Assembly (NCBI GenBank): GCA_031276635.1
Contig: JAISMU010000089.1
Span: 1-43,335 of the forward strand
Length of the DNA stretch: 43,335 nucleotides
Direction of reading: 5' to 3'
Source of the DNA: Deltaproteobacteria bacterium
Lineage (GTDB): Bacteria > Desulfobacterota > Desulfarculia > Adiutricales > Adiutricaceae
Within the stretch, counting starts at the first letter, position 1. Each line of letters begins with the position of its first letter. Shown piece after piece: positions 31,889 through 42,500 of this stretch. The translations under genes and the position numbers were made by a program. The notes beneath the pieces are model-generated. The model searched no databases and was not told the origin of the DNA. It saw only the letters and a program-made list of their open reading frames with translations.

Positions 31889-32842
31889 GTGAAAAAAATT
31901 AAAAACCCTTAACCCCGCGCGCTCCAAGACGGCCAGAAAAATGAGGGAACAAAAGCGGGCCAAGATCGACAAAATGGTCTCGCGCGCTATTACTCTATTG
32001 GACCGCCAGGCTGAGGACAGCGTTGTTCAGCTATTGAGTTTACAGGTTGACCCAGGAAGCCAAACAACCGGATTCGCTTTAGTTCGGAAGACCGAAGAAT
32101 CGGAGGCGACAGAGCCGGTTGCAACATTTATCTCTTCGCTAGAGGGGGCTCTTCGCCAAGACCAGATTCGTAAGAGTTTACAACAGCGGGCCGCTTATCG
32201 CCGCCGGCGGAGAAGCGCGAATCTGAGATATCGAAAACCCGGTTTAACAACCGGGCCAAAATAAAGGGCTGGTTGGCTCCGTCTGTTCAGCGCGTCGGGG
32301 AAGGGCAGGTCAGATTAATGGAGAAAACGCTGACTCTGGGGAACGGGTCCAGACTCAAGACAATCGGTCGAAATTGGATATCCCGAAGACTCACGCGTTA
32401 GACGCGGCTCGCGTGGCTAAGGTCTCTAGACTGATCGACTGGAATCAGCCGACTTTGGGGATTAAATCGATGGGTCGAGGGCCAAGACAAAGGCCGCTGG
32501 TTACAGCCCAGAGGTTCCCGCGAGAGAATAAGATCAGGCCGAAAGCGCCGGACGCCGGAGAAAGAGATTCCTGGATTCAGGACTGGCGCTTTGGTTGAGG
32601 CTGTGATTCCCGAGGGGAAGTGTCAAGGTTATCCCCAGGGCCTGGTAGCGCTTAGGAAAAGTGGCCGATTTGATATTAAAACTAATTGCCCTGGAATAAC
32701 GGTCAAACCTGGAAAAATTGGGGTAAATTGGCGGCGCGTCCGGTTACTCCAAAGAAATAATGGCTATGATTATGCAATTCTAAACCTGTCAGCTCTCATT
32801 ATCGAAGTTGATAATATTTTACTCCTCAATTTCAAGGGTTAA
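31889..32842 (+). pseudogene. iscB (RRXRR-family) pseudogene, copy 1, HNH region deleted
   Basis: Fragments in order: an early stop in the PLMP-like leader; then an open frame with the RuvC-I motif LSLQVDPGSQTTGFALV and the arginine-rich bridge RRRRRSANLRYRKP; a stop; a deletion junction near 32317-32320; then RuvC-III LDIPKTHALDAARV, IKSMGRGPRQR, a further frame change, and the C-terminal VIPEGKCQG and LRKSGRFDIKTN segments. These are the landmarks of IscB, the transposon-encoded RNA-guided nuclease family from which Cas9 arose. The missing HNH and RuvC-II regions and the frame breaks make it inactive. Confidence 0.8.
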
Positions 32843-33049
32843 GTTTAGACCTCGGGAGCCTAGGGTTTAAGCCACGAAACCAATTTTACTCTCCCTTGTG
32901 AACGCTTACTAAAATTCGTTACCTCTTAAAAATGCTAACCCGCGCTGGAATTTGGTGGCCTCAATAGCGGCTTTAGCCCTTTCCATTCTGGCCATCAAAT
33001 AGTAGGTTTTTTTCTTATCACGATGACATTCGATAAACGAATAAATTTA

Positions 33050-33345
33050 ATTATCCAACTCATCAGCGTAATTAAAGGACCCTGAACAAGCTTTTAAGTG
33101 AGTTCTTGGAACCACCGTTCAACAAAAAGGATGAGGTCGGAAGAAAGCGCGGTTAAACCAAGAAATTTTTTAATCAATCTTATACAATTGAGATTTTATA
33201 AGTAGTGTATTCGTAAACAATTAAGCGTTTTTTTACAAAGAAACGCTGAAGACAAATCTAGAGCGCCTCACAAGAGCGGCGAAAAGAAAGTTCTTCCATT
33301 TCGTTATATTCGCGCTCATATAGGAATTGCTCACTACTCGACGAC
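33050..33345 (-). pseudogene. IS630-type transposase relic, copy 2 (more decayed)
   Basis: The same end sequence as copy 1 (TTTTTTTCTTATCACGATGACATT near 33010 against TTTTTTTCTTCTTATTATGACATT) precedes reverse-strand traces of the same transposase. Shared DNA words include AGTGAGTTCTTGGAAC, GATGAGGTCGG and AGAGCGGCGAAAAGAAA. No usable reading frame remains. Same orientation as copy 1, on the other side of the IscB element. Confidence 0.6.
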
Positions 33346-33384
33346 TCAAGAGGTCAAGGGGAGCAAATTCAGGGATTGAATCGT

Positions 33385-34194
33385 TTAGAGGCTTTGGGCC
33401 AGCTCCTTAATGCCTTGACTCAGGGGCGACTGAGGACAGGCTTCCACCAGAGGTTTTTGGACTTTTTCGGCCAGACGGGCGGCTTTAGGATCATATGGTA
33501 GGCGGCCCAGGACTTTTAAACCAGTCTTCTGGGCCAGGGCCGCGACGTTTTCAGGGTCATGGATTTGAATATTTTGGCCGCATTCCGGGCAGATGAGAAT
33601 AGACTGGTTTTCCACCAGGCCGAGGATCCTGGTTTTGGAGGTGTTTAGACAGGAAATGGCTTTGCTGACATCGGCAATGGCCAGGCGGTGGCCAGTCACG
33701 ACCACCAGGGCGGTCAGGTCTTTGATCTGCTGGATAATGGTCAAGGTCTCGTCCCCGGTTCCCGGGGGCGAGTCAATGAGGAAATAATCCAGTTCCGGCC
33801 AGGCCGTATCTGTCAGAAACTGGGCGATGGCCCGCATTTTTCGGGGACCCCGCCACATGACAGCTTGACTTTCATCAGTCAAAAGGTGCTGAATTGTCAG
33901 GACCCACAACCCGGGAATGGCCTCGATCGGGAGCAGGCGACCGCGGTCGTCAGCCGTCAATTGGGCGTCCAGGTATAAGGCCCCGGCCAGATCCGGCCCG
34001 TGCAGGTCAATGTCCAAAAGGCCAACCCGCTGGCCTGAGCGAGCTAGATGCCAGGCCAGGTTGGCGCTGATGGTAGTTTTACCGACCCCGCCCTTGCCGC
34101 TGAACACCAGGTATTTCCGGCCCAGCCTGGCCAGGACTCCGGCCGTTTCTTTTTGCCGGATTTCACGGTCAAGATCTGCGAATGTCGTCGGCAT
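33385..34194 (-). CDS. Mrp/NBP35-family P-loop ATPase (Fe-S cluster carrier)
   Basis: A 269-residue protein from the ATG at 34194 (a TTG two codons earlier is possible). The deviant Walker A GKGGVGKT is at 33-40, followed by LLDIDLHGPDLAGAL, MWRGPRKMRAIAQFL and DYFLIDSPPGTGDE, all hallmarks of Mrp/ApbC/Ind1. A CxxC pair (LICPECGQN, about residue 198) would ligate a bridging 4Fe-4S cluster in the dimer. It probably transfers Fe-S clusters to apo-enzymes in the cytoplasm. It follows a membrane-protein gene on the same strand, with no obvious functional link. Confidence 0.9.
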   Translation of the reverse strand: MPTTFADLDREIRQKETAGVLARLGRKYLVFSGKGGVGKTTISANLAWHLARSGQRVGLLDIDLHGPDLAGALYLDAQLTADDRGRLLPIEAIPGLWVLTIQHLLTDESQAVMWRGPRKMRAIAQFLTDTAWPELDYFLIDSPPGTGDETLTIIQQIKDLTALVVVTGHRLAIADVSKAISCLNTSKTRILGLVENQSILICPECGQNIQIHDPENVAALAQKTGLKVLGRLPYDPKAARLAEKVQKPLVEACPQSPLSQGIKELAQSL

Positions 34195-34229
34195 GGTCAA
34201 TCAAGCTGGCGATAAAAAATAGCCCTCAC

Positions 34230-35843
34230 TCAGCGGGTGGTTAGATTGTTGAGCAACTGGTCGCTGAAGTCCAGGCGCTCCCTCAGTAATTGGTTTTCAT
34301 TTTGGAGCAGGTTGAGCTTACGGTTAAGCTCCGCGTTCGCTTTCTCCAAGTTGTCGTTTTCCTCTGACAAGCGCTGAATCAGCTCGGATCTCGCCAAGTC
34401 TCGGGCTTTTTCCTCTTCCTGGTTAGCGTCACCGGTGGGCTCAACCACTAGGACAGCCGAGGAGGAATCCTCGGCAGCCACATCCTCACCCGGCTTGGGC
34501 TCAACTGACGCCTTGTTCGGTTCGGCGGTTTTGGCGGCAGTGGGCGTGGCGCCCTCTGGAGCGCTGGAAGCCTGGTCTTGGTTATTCTCTACCGGCTTGG
34601 GCTCTTCTGGGTTGACGGCGAGGGCGGGCTGGACCTTGGTCTCAGCTGGCGGGGTAGGCTCGCTTGTTGTTGACTCAACCTTGGTCTCAGCTGGTGGGGC
34701 GGGTTCGCTTGTCGCTGGCTTAACCTTGGCATCAGCTGGCGGGGCGGGTTCGCTTGTTACGGGCTCAACCTTGGTTTCAGCTGATGGGGCAGGCGTGGCG
34801 GGAGAGCTTTCAACCTGGGCGCTCTCAATCGGGCTGGGCTCAACTTTCTCGACTTCCGCCGGGGTTGTCTCGGCGGGAGATCCCGCAGTGGCTTTCTGGC
34901 TCTCAGACCGGTTGGTGGAGTAATAGAAGTCAGCGTCCCGATAAACGCCGCGGATGCCTCTGGCCAGCTCAGTGTTTTCGCTCAAGGGCCGGAAGGCTAA
35001 AAAGCCAGGAATAAGCAGAATCAAAAAGGCCAGACCATAAAAGAAAGGGGCGAAATGGAGGGGCGGTTTTTTCCGCAGAAGCTTGGCTAATTGGGCCTTG
35101 AAGGCGAACAAGGCGGCCAGTAGGGGGATCAGCAGGCCCATAAGGGCCTGGGGCCACAGAAATGTCGGCAGAGTCTGAGTTACCCGGGCAGGTGAGCGGT
35201 TCAGGGCGGCCAGGGTCAAGTCCGGCCCCTCAGTCCCAGTCAGAATCAGGGAGAGGCTGTGAAAGAGGCTCAGGCCGCTGCCCAATATTGGATAGAACAA
35301 GGCGAACGACAGAAGGATGGCGATCCCGGGCTTTTCTCGGCCATATGAGCGCCAGACTACCCAGAAGACCACGATCCAGGCCAGAATGAGGGTGGTCGCC
35401 CAAAGGATGGGGAAAGACAGCCCCGGGACCATCTGGGCCTCAGGGTTATAAAGGCTGGTCAGAGCCAAAGCTAAGGCCAAGCCGATTCCGGCTAGGCTGG
35501 CCCGGGCCGGCAAACTGATAAAATGGAAGGTCGGGATAGACACTAACAAGGTGGCCAGAGCCAGAACCAGGCCTGACCATGCGTAGGGGGTGTCATGGAT
35601 GAAGCTGATTGCCGACCAGAAGACTAAAATGAATAGTGACAAAATGTAAAGAAGAAACCAGCCCATGGTCTTGACGGGCGATTTTTTCTGAGCTGGACCG
35701 ACCTTGGGCTGGTCACCCAAAGTATTAAGATCTCTCATCTGGTCCCGCCCATTGGCCAGGTCTTGGGCCGCCTGACTGATAATGGTCGAGGATTCGGTGG
35801 CGTCGAGGCCCGGCCCGTTGGATTTGGCCAAATCTTCTGACAT
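34230..35843 (-). CDS. Multi-pass membrane protein with repeat-rich linker and coiled-coil tail, function unknown
   Basis: I do not recognise this 537-residue protein. The start at 35843 follows GGAGGGG; the frame is open to 35987 but that part is not protein-like. About seven membrane segments lie between residues 60 and 290 (for example GWFLLYILSLFILVFWSAI and FAPFFYGLAFLILLIPGFLA). Then comes a low-complexity region with four imperfect 15-residue repeats (pattern TKVEPVTSEPAPPAE), and finally a C-terminal coiled coil (LSEENDNLEKANAELNRKLN, LLQNENQLLRERLDF). The repeat region is encoded by 45-bp DNA repeats at about 34640-34785 that could change in number. It may anchor a cytoplasmic or periplasmic scaffold; that is a guess from architecture. 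Confidence 0.8.
   Translation of the reverse strand: MSEDLAKSNGPGLDATESSTIISQAAQDLANGRDQMRDLNTLGDQPKVGPAQKKSPVKTMGWFLLYILSLFILVFWSAISFIHDTPYAWSGLVLALATLLVSIPTFHFISLPARASLAGIGLALALALTSLYNPEAQMVPGLSFPILWATTLILAWIVVFWVVWRSYGREKPGIAILLSFALFYPILGSGLSLFHSLSLILTGTEGPDLTLAALNRSPARVTQTLPTFLWPQALMGLLIPLLAALFAFKAQLAKLLRKKPPLHFAPFFYGLAFLILLIPGFLAFRPLSENTELARGIRGVYRDADFYYSTNRSESQKATAGSPAETTPAEVEKVEPSPIESAQVESSPATPAPSAETKVEPVTSEPAPPADAKVKPATSEPAPPAETKVESTTSEPTPPAETKVQPALAVNPEEPKPVENNQDQASSAPEGATPTAAKTAEPNKASVEPKPGEDVAAEDSSSAVLVVEPTGDANQEEEKARDLARSELIQRLSEENDNLEKANAELNRKLNLLQNENQLLRERLDFSDQLLNNLTTR
34640..34785 (-). repeat. Tandem 45-bp coding repeats
   Basis: About three and a half units of 45 bp, each with ACCTTGG(T/C)(C/A)TCAGCTGG(C/T)GGGG on the forward strand, encode the proline- and glutamate-rich repeats of the membrane protein. 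Units differ by scattered substitutions. Confidence 0.75.
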
Positions 35844-36718
35844 AGATACCCCTCCATTGTAAGTAGCCCTTAAAATTATGTTACCATAGACTGTAAAGTG
35901 AGGCAAACCAACCGGCGTCAGCGACATTTTTAAATTTGTTCTGGCCCCCCGAAGGGTTTGGCTAGTGTAAGTATTATGTCGAAGCAAAATAAAATGTCCT
36001 GTTAATTTGGGTAGCTTTTTTAAAATAGCATTAAATAATGTTAAAAATTTTTAATTTAGACCAATCAGACTAAAATAAGTATTTTAGTTTTATTTTAATA
36101 AAATAGAAATATTTTTTGAAATTTTGCTATTATTTAACCACCAAAGCGGACTTCAATTAGGGACTATATCTTTTGTCTACCCGCTCTTAACGTCCTCAAC
36201 CTGAATTTGTTGTAACCTTCCATTAAATTTGAGCGTATATTGGATTGAATAACTATAAAATTTTCATTATATTTGTAATTTATGTTTTAGAAAAAAATTT
36301 TATTAAACATATAAATAGGCATAATTTTTGAAACTTTAAAATAGCTACTAATTAACAATGTAAAGTTCTACAAATTACTCTATTCTCTTTATTTCTTTGA
36401 TGTATATATCAAATAATATATTTATAATATTATTTATTAAATTTTTAATTTATAATGTGAAAGTAATCGTTAATTTAAGTTTTAGTGGTATTATTGAAAA
36501 TTTCATGATTTAATGTTATATATAAGTTAAAATAGCTATCTTAATCATTATACATGATACTGACAAAAAAATTATTTATTTACCAATGTATACAACCATT
36601 AAAAGAGGCATAAAATAGCTGATGAACAGAATTTAAAGTAATTTTTAGATTTTAAATTTAATAAAGTAAATATTATAAATTATTATATAAATTATTTTTT
36701 ATATTAAATAATACAAAA
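35844..36718. other. Very AT-rich gap without genes
   Basis: From about 36000 to 36718 the sequence is strongly AT-rich, full of short A and T tracts, and has no frame of protein-like composition. No DnaA-box cluster or iteron array is apparent. It separates the membrane-protein gene from the orphan IscB-element end. Confidence 0.6.
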
Positions 36719-36895
36719 AATAGGGAGTCTAGGGTTTAAGCTGATGCCCTCGCAAAAAGTCATTCTTTCTGGAATAACAATTAATAACATATTGAAATCA
36801 CTAAATTAATTTAAGGCAAGATTTTAAAAACCAAGGTTTTTGCGAAGGAGTCCTAAGCTGCGGAACCAATTTTACTCTCCCTTGTGAACGCTTAC
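36719..36895 (+). repeat. Orphan right end of the IscB-type element, copy 3, split by a MITE
   Basis: ATAGGGAGTCTAGGGTTTAAG, then (after the MITE) CTGCGGAACCAATTTTACT and CTCCCTTGTGAACGCTTAC reproduce the last 60 or so bases of the two IscB-type elements. No iscB coding sequence adjoins it. Removing the MITE and one target copy restores a continuous right end. Confidence 0.75.
36743..36852 (-). mobile_element. 110-bp MITE, copy B (inverted orientation)
   Basis: The reverse complement is nearly identical to copy C through TTTCAATATGTTATTAATTG and TTATTCCAGAAAGAATGACT. Termini are GATGCCCTCGCAAAAA on the left and, reading inward on the other strand, GACTCCTTCGCAAAAACC. Flanks are TTAAGCT (36736-36742) and CTAAGCT (36853-36859), a 7-bp target duplication with one change. 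Inserted into the orphan IscB-element right end. Confidence 0.85.
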
Positions 36896-36964
36896 GAATG
36901 CTGGAGCCTCAGGACTTCTTCGACTAGCGAATTGACCAAGGTTTAGCCTTACGCCAGTTCCAAA

Positions 36965-37002
36965 GATTATGTGTCGATTAACCAAAAATTGACACCATAA
37001 TC
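36965..37002. other. Long hairpin in an otherwise featureless gap
   Basis: GATTATGTGTC (36965-36975) pairs with GACACCATAATC (36991-37002) with one bulged base, and the inner GATT/AATT extends the stem to roughly 15-19 pairs around a 7-base loop. No T-run follows on either strand. It could be the end of a decayed element. The rest of 36896-37352 contains nothing I can assign. Confidence 0.45.
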
Positions 37003-37352
37003 ATGGAAGTTAGATGAAAAGAAATTATTGACTGGACCTACCTGGAGCTGAGTTTCTATTATCTGATAAGCTTCAACGCTAAATGGGTTTTTGCCTGTGG
37101 AGTTAGAAGCCTAGAGTCTCTGCGCTGATGGCGAGAGCGAATTTGAAGGGTGTTGCTTCAGGCCAAAGCCTGGAAGCCCGCTCATCTGGTCTTCGGGCCG
37201 CCTTGACTCGCCGCTGGCGAGAAGTTTTGGTAAATTTTGATTATTTTGGTGGCCAAAATTAGAATGGTTGAGCGGGATCTCGTTGAGGCTCGGGATAATT
37301 CCAGGGCAAATTCATTTTAAATTAACCTGACTCGCCTAATTGGGGCGGGGAG

Positions 37353-39053
37353 ATGGATCAACCCATGTCACCAAAAACCAGTCCGATCGCCCGAATGACC
37401 AAAGCCTATCGGCATCTGGAGCGTTTGACCGAGCTGACCCGGGTCATGGTCAAGTTTGGGTTCGGGGATCTGTTTGATACCCTGGGGTTGGGGGTAATTT
37501 TAGTCCGAGCCCGCAAGTTGGTGGGCCTGGCCGAGCGGCCCCCTGGCTTGACCCGGCCGCAGAGGCTGACCATGGCTCTGGAGGAGATGGGTCTGGTTTT
37601 TGTTAAGCTCGGACAGTATCTTTCCACCCGCCAGGACATCATGCCTTCTGAGTATCTCCAGGAATTCGCCCGGCTTCAGGATTCCGTGCCGGCTTTACCT
37701 CTTTCGGAGATTCTGAACATTATTAAGGTAGAGCTGGATGAAGATCTGTTTATGGACGTCTCTGAGCAGCCCTTGGCCGCGGCTTCCATTGGCCAGGTCC
37801 ACACGGCCCTGTTAAAGAGTGGTCAGGAGGTTGTGGTCAAGATCCGGCGCCCGGGGTTGGAGAAACAGGCTCAGACTGATCTGGAGATTCTTTCCGAACT
37901 GGCTGGGCAGGTGGAAAAACATCTGCCTTTTTTGGCCTATATCCGTCCTGTCGATCTGGTAAGCGAGTTTAAGAGATCCCTTCTGGCAGAGCTCAACTAC
38001 CGCCGGGAGGCCTTCAATCAGTCCCGCTTCCTGCGACTGCATTCCCAGAATCCAGAAATCAAGATTCCATTTTTATATAGATCTCTGTCTACTGACAACA
38101 TCCTGGTAATGGAAAGAATCCGTGGCGTAAAAATTAATGATATTGAGGGGTTAATAGCGGCCGGGCACGATCTGCGGGAGCTGGCCAGGCTGGCTTCCCG
38201 GGTGGCCCTGGAGCAGATTATGCGATTTGGGTTTTTCCACGCCGACCCTCACCCTGGCAATCTCTATATTCAACCTGGCCCCACCCTAGCTTTCATAGAC
38301 TTTGGCCTGGTTGGTCAGTTGGACCGCCGGACCCGGGACTTGATCTTTCGATTGGGGCTGGGCGTGGCCCGACAGAACCCTTTGGTCGTGACCCGGGCTA
38401 TCTTGGGGCTAACCATCCAAGAGGGGGAAGTAGACCGGGATCGGTTAGAGATGGAGATTAGCGTCTTTATGGAGACCTATCTTTCCGGTACCTTGGGAGA
38501 GCTGCGTTTGGGGCAGTTTCTCAGGGACGCCCTGGATCTTTTATATCAGCACCAGCTGCGTTCTCCTCCGGATCTGCTGCTCCTGGTCAAGGGTCTGGCC
38601 CAGTACGAGGGCGTGGGCACCAAACTGGCCCCAGACTTCCAGATTACTGAGGAAGCCAAGCCGGTTCTGGCCAGCCTTTACAAAAAAAGGTTTACCCCGG
38701 GCTGGTGGGCTCAAACGCTGAAGAGACGGAGTCTGGAGCTCATTAGTTTTCTAGAGGGAATGCCGCGGGACCTAGAACCGCTGTACCAGAGCCTGAAAAC
38801 CGGTCGCCTCCAGACCGATATGGCCATCAAGGACCTTGATAGACTCGGCCAATCCATCAGCAAAGCCAGTTACCGGTTGGCCGTGTCTGTGGTTTTGGGG
38901 GCTCTGGTTATCGGTTCGGCCCTGGTTGTGCACTCCAAGATCCCACCTTTGTGGCGGGGGCTGCCGATTCTTGGCCTGGTGGGTTTTCTGGCTGCCGCGA
39001 TTATGGGGTTCTGGCTGGTAATGGACTATCTCCGTCGCGACAAAGGCGATTGA
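37353..39053 (+). CDS. UbiB/ABC1 (ADCK) family protein-kinase-like ATPase
   Basis: A 566-residue protein with family hallmarks in order: the KxGQ segment FVKLGQYLSTRQDIMP, the alanine-rich loop PLAAASIGQVHTALL, VVVKIRRPGLEKQAQTDLEI, the catalytic/metal segments FGFFHADPHPGNLYI and LAFIDFGLVGQLDRRTRD, and two C-terminal membrane helices (about 515-535 and 540-562). In E. coli UbiB supports ubiquinone synthesis; in anaerobes homologues are thought to support other isoprenoid quinones or lipids. The ATG at 37353 touches GGGGAG; the next ATG, four codons on, is also possible. A terminator follows at 39055. Confidence 0.92.
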   Translation: MDQPMSPKTSPIARMTKAYRHLERLTELTRVMVKFGFGDLFDTLGLGVILVRARKLVGLAERPPGLTRPQRLTMALEEMGLVFVKLGQYLSTRQDIMPSEYLQEFARLQDSVPALPLSEILNIIKVELDEDLFMDVSEQPLAAASIGQVHTALLKSGQEVVVKIRRPGLEKQAQTDLEILSELAGQVEKHLPFLAYIRPVDLVSEFKRSLLAELNYRREAFNQSRFLRLHSQNPEIKIPFLYRSLSTDNILVMERIRGVKINDIEGLIAAGHDLRELARLASRVALEQIMRFGFFHADPHPGNLYIQPGPTLAFIDFGLVGQLDRRTRDLIFRLGLGVARQNPLVVTRAILGLTIQEGEVDRDRLEMEISVFMETYLSGTLGELRLGQFLRDALDLLYQHQLRSPPDLLLLVKGLAQYEGVGTKLAPDFQITEEAKPVLASLYKKRFTPGWWAQTLKRRSLELISFLEGMPRDLEPLYQSLKTGRLQTDMAIKDLDRLGQSISKASYRLAVSVVLGALVIGSALVVHSKIPPLWRGLPILGLVGFLAAAIMGFWLVMDYLRRDKGD

Positions 39054-39054
39054 G

Positions 39055-39082
39055 CTCGCCCTAGAGGCGGGGGATTTTTTTT
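39055..39082 (+). terminator. Rho-independent terminator after the UbiB-family gene
   Basis: CTCGCC-CTAGA-GGCGGG forms a 6-bp stem with one G-T pair, and GGA then eight T follow. The IscB-type element begins 24 bases beyond. Confidence 0.7.
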
Positions 39083-39105
39083 GTCTTTTGGTCATAAAAA
39101 TTCCT

Positions 39106-39508
39106 GTAACGGTTCACCCACGATAAAGGGGTGGGGTTTGAAATAGTCCCCATGGTTACCAGGGGCAGGCTCTGGATCTTACTGTTTAGAGACTGACACC
39201 TTCTCAAAAACCTCGGTTTTTAAAATCATGCCTTAAATAAAATTTGTGATTTCAATATGTTATTAATTGTTATTCCAGAAAGAATGACTTTTTGCGAGAG
39301 CATCAGAGACTACGTTGAATAAAATGCCTAAAGACCAACGTCAGAACGCTTCTCCTTTTCTGACCTCTTCAAGACTCATTTGTGGACAAGCCGGAACAGG
39401 CGGGAAACGGAGTGGGTCACGGGCCGATACTCAACATTCCCGAGAAGACGTTCATTTAACGAATAATCTGACCGCTATAGGCTTTTATCGCGCATCATTC
39501 GCAAGTAT
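39106..39508 (+). ncRNA. HEARO / omega-RNA-like sequence upstream of iscB, copy 2, split by MITE C
   Basis: The TGGGG-loop-CCCCA hairpin (39132-39136/39148-39152) covaries with copy 1. The second stem GTCAGAA/TTCTGAC is at 39340-39346/39358-39364. Bases 39402-39490 are identical to 31775-31863. The MITE at 39195-39304 separates the first hairpin from the rest, so this copy is presumably no longer functional. Confidence 0.6.
39195..39304 (+). mobile_element. 110-bp MITE, copy C, with perfect 7-bp target duplication
   Basis: Starts GACACCTTCTCAAAAACC and ends TTTTTGCGAGAGCATC. It is flanked on both sides by AGAGACT (39188-39194 and 39305-39311). The equivalent place in the other IscB-type element (31678-31684) has a single AGAGACT and no insert, an empty site that fixes the element's ends exactly. 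Confidence 0.92.
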
Positions 39509-42500
39509 TCGTTGGTGACAAAAATTAAAACCCTTGACCCCTCGCGCTCCGAGACGGGCCAGAAAACTGAGGAACAGAAGCGGGCCAAGATCTACAAAAT
39601 GGTCCAGTTCACTATTATTCTATTGAACCGCCAGGCTGAGGACAGCGTTGTTCAACCATTGAGTTTACAGGTTGACCTAGGAAGCCAAACAACCGGGTTC
39701 GCCTTAGTTCGGAAGACCGAAGACCTGGAGGCGGAAGAGTCGGTTGCAATGTTTATCTCTTTGATAGAGCGGTCTCTTCGTCAGGGCTTCCAACAGCGGG
39801 CCTCTTATCGCCGCCGGCGGAGAAGCGCGAATCTGAGATATCGAAAACCCTGTTTTAACAACCGGGCAAAAAAAGAGGGCTGGTTGGCTCAGTCTGTTCA
39901 GCTCGTCGGGGACAGGCAGGTCAGATTAATGGAGAAACCGCGGAGACTGGCCCCGATAGGGGAGATAGTTAGAGAGAAGTCCAAGTTAGAGACCCAGGCG
40001 ATGGAGAACCCGGAAATAGCCAGGGTCGAATATCAGCGGGGGACTTTGGCGGGCTATACGGCCAGGGCGAGCGCCCTGAGAAACGCGGTTATAAATGGGT
40101 TTATAGCTAGACCAAAGAGGGGAAATTAGAGGTTGATCATTTGGTCTCCAAGGCTAAAGGCGGGAGTAATCAGCCCTCTAATCTGGTTATAGCGCGCGCC
40201 TCTGGTAAGCGGAAGAAGAGCGATAAACCCGCTAAAGAATTTTTGGCTAAGGAACCGGAAAAGCTAACCCGGATCCAGTCTCAGGCCAAACGATCGCTGA
40301 AAGACGTGGCGGCTATGAATGTTACCCGCTGGACTCTATGGAATAATGTTTAGGAGTTCGGGCTACCAATGACTCTGGGGAACGGGGGCCCAGACTCAAG
40401 ACAATCGGTCGAAACTGGACCTCCCGAAGACCCACGCGCTAGACGCGGCTCGCGCGGCTAAGGTCTCTAAACTGCTCGACTGGAATCAGCCGACTTTGGG
40501 GATTAAATCGATGGGTCGAGGGACAAGACAATGGACTCTGGTTACAGCCCAGGGGTTCCCGCGAGAGAATAAGAACGGGCGGAAAGCGCGCCGGCCGCTG
40601 GAGAAAGAGATTTCTGGACTCAGGACTGGAGCTTTGGTTGAGGCGGTGATTCCCGAGGGGAAGTATCAAGGTTAGCGCCAGGGCCGGGTAGCGCTTAGGA
40701 AAAGTGGCCGATTTGATATTAAAACTAATTGCCCTGGAATAACGGTCAATCATGGAAAAATTTGGGTAAATTGGAAGCGCGTCCGGTTACTCAAAAGAAA
40801 TAATTGCTATGATTGGGCCATTTCAAAACCTGTCAGCGCTCATTATAAGAGTTAATAATTTTTATTCCTCAATTTCGGGAGGTAAGTTCATACATAGGGA
40901 GTCCAGGGTTTAAGACACGGATCCAATTTTCCTATCCCTTGTGAACGCTTCCAAACTCCTGAGCCGACTTAGTTAAGACAGCGTTGTAAAAAGCCATGAG
41001 TTTTTGAAATCATACCTTAAATAAAATCAGTTATTTCAGTATGACACTAAAAGTAATTCCAGAAAGAAAGATTTTTTGCGAGCGCGCCAGTTAAGCTCAA
41101 GGGAAACGAAAGTTTTGTTGTCAAGGCCCGGGGTCTGTGCTATAAACTGTAAAGTTAATTCTTGAGACGAATTTTTAGTTCAGGGATATTCACCCTCGTT
41201 TTTTCCAGAGTTATTTATTTATTTTTTGGATATTGAAATATACTTCAATCTAGTTCTCTTCCACAAAATAGACAAAAGACTAATCTCTGAAAACAAACGA
41301 GTCTTTGTATTAATGGTTTTTTGAAAACCATTGTTTTCAAAAATTTTCTTCTTTTGTATATTTGGAGGTTTTATAATGGCACCAACCAACAGCAAGGTTA
41401 TTGAAGACCTTAAGGCCGCCTTCGCCGGCGAGTCTCAGGCCAATCGGAAGTATCTGGCTTACGCCAAAAAGGCTGATGAAGAGAAGCTGCCCTACGCGGC
41501 TAAGATCTTCCGGGCGGCCGCCGAGGCGGAGACCATTCATGCCCACAGCCACTTCCGGGTGCTTGATGGGGTCAAGTCAACAGCGGAGAATCTCCAGGAC
41601 GCCATCTCAGGTGAAACCTTTGAGTTCACCAAGATGTATCCGGCCATGATCGAAAATGCCAAGGCCGCCAATGACAAGACGGCTGAGCGGGATTTCCACC
41701 TGGCCAACGAGGCCGAAAAGGTCCACGCCGAGCTTTTTAAGAAGGTCGCCGCCGATCCCACTAAGCCCGCCCCTAAAGTCTATGTTTGCAAGGTCTGCGG
41801 TCATGTCCACGAGGGCTCGATCCCGGATCAGTGCCCCATCTGTGGTGGCAAGTCCCAGGTTTACTCCGAGGTCCTCTAAAAACATACCGCCTGACTCTTC
41901 CCGGGGCAGGGGGATATTTTTGGTTTTTTTTCAAGGGATCCCCGCAAGGGGGTCCTTTTTTTTTGACCGAAGAAAAATTTTTTTTGGCCCCCATGAATCA
42001 AGGGAAAATATTTTTTTTATCTGTCTAACCTCTTGAAATATCCCATTATTTTAAGTCATCCGACTTGCCCCCTCCAGTTATATTTTAAAACTTAAATAAA
42101 CAAAAAAATAAATTGAGAATTAAAATTTTAAATTGTAAAAAAGATAAGAAAGGCCAGGGCTTGAAAAATATTTGGCGGCTGGGTATTCTATCCTCATGAA
42201 CATTCGTTCGTGAGTTGTGAGGCTCGGCATAAAAATTTTAACATTTTGGGGAAAAAAGCTGTCTGCCACATCAGGGCGGTTAAAATTAAAAAAATATAAA
42301 TAAGATCTTCGTCATATTTTCTTAAGACATAGCTATTGAAGCTGAGGGTGTATTTTAGGAATTAATTTTCCCTTAAACCTGCCAGTGGTTAAGTGCTCGC
42401 GGCCTAGCTCTTCTGACTGAGAGTTAAGCTGTAATTCTCAAAGTAGCTCCCTGGTTATAAGTAATCTCGCTAAAAAAGCCGGCCCAGATAGAGCCAGGCG

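Larger units (their letters stand above)
31596..32909 (+). mobile_element. IscB-type (HEARO) element, copy 1, internally deleted
   Basis: Bounded by sequences shared with copy 2 (39106-40952). The left end is GTAACCGTTCACC at 31596. The right end is GGGTTTAAG...CCAATTTTACTCTCCCTTGTGAACGCTTAC ending at 32909. The two ends contain a 12-base imperfect inverted match (GTAACCGTTCAC against GTAAGCGTTCAC). It has an RNA-like 5' segment and a broken iscB gene from which about 430 bp, including the HNH domain, is deleted relative to copy 2. It lies between two IS630 relics. Confidence 0.75.
39106..40952 (+). mobile_element. IscB-type (HEARO) element, copy 2, interrupted by a MITE
   Basis: The left end GTAACGGTTCACC at 39106 and the right end CCTATCCCTTGTGAACGCTTCC at 40952 match copy 1. 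It contains the RNA-like segment, MITE copy C inside that segment, and a nearly full-length but frameshifted iscB. It lies just downstream of the UbiB-gene terminator. No TnpA-type (Y1/HUH) transposase gene is present in either copy. Confidence 0.75.
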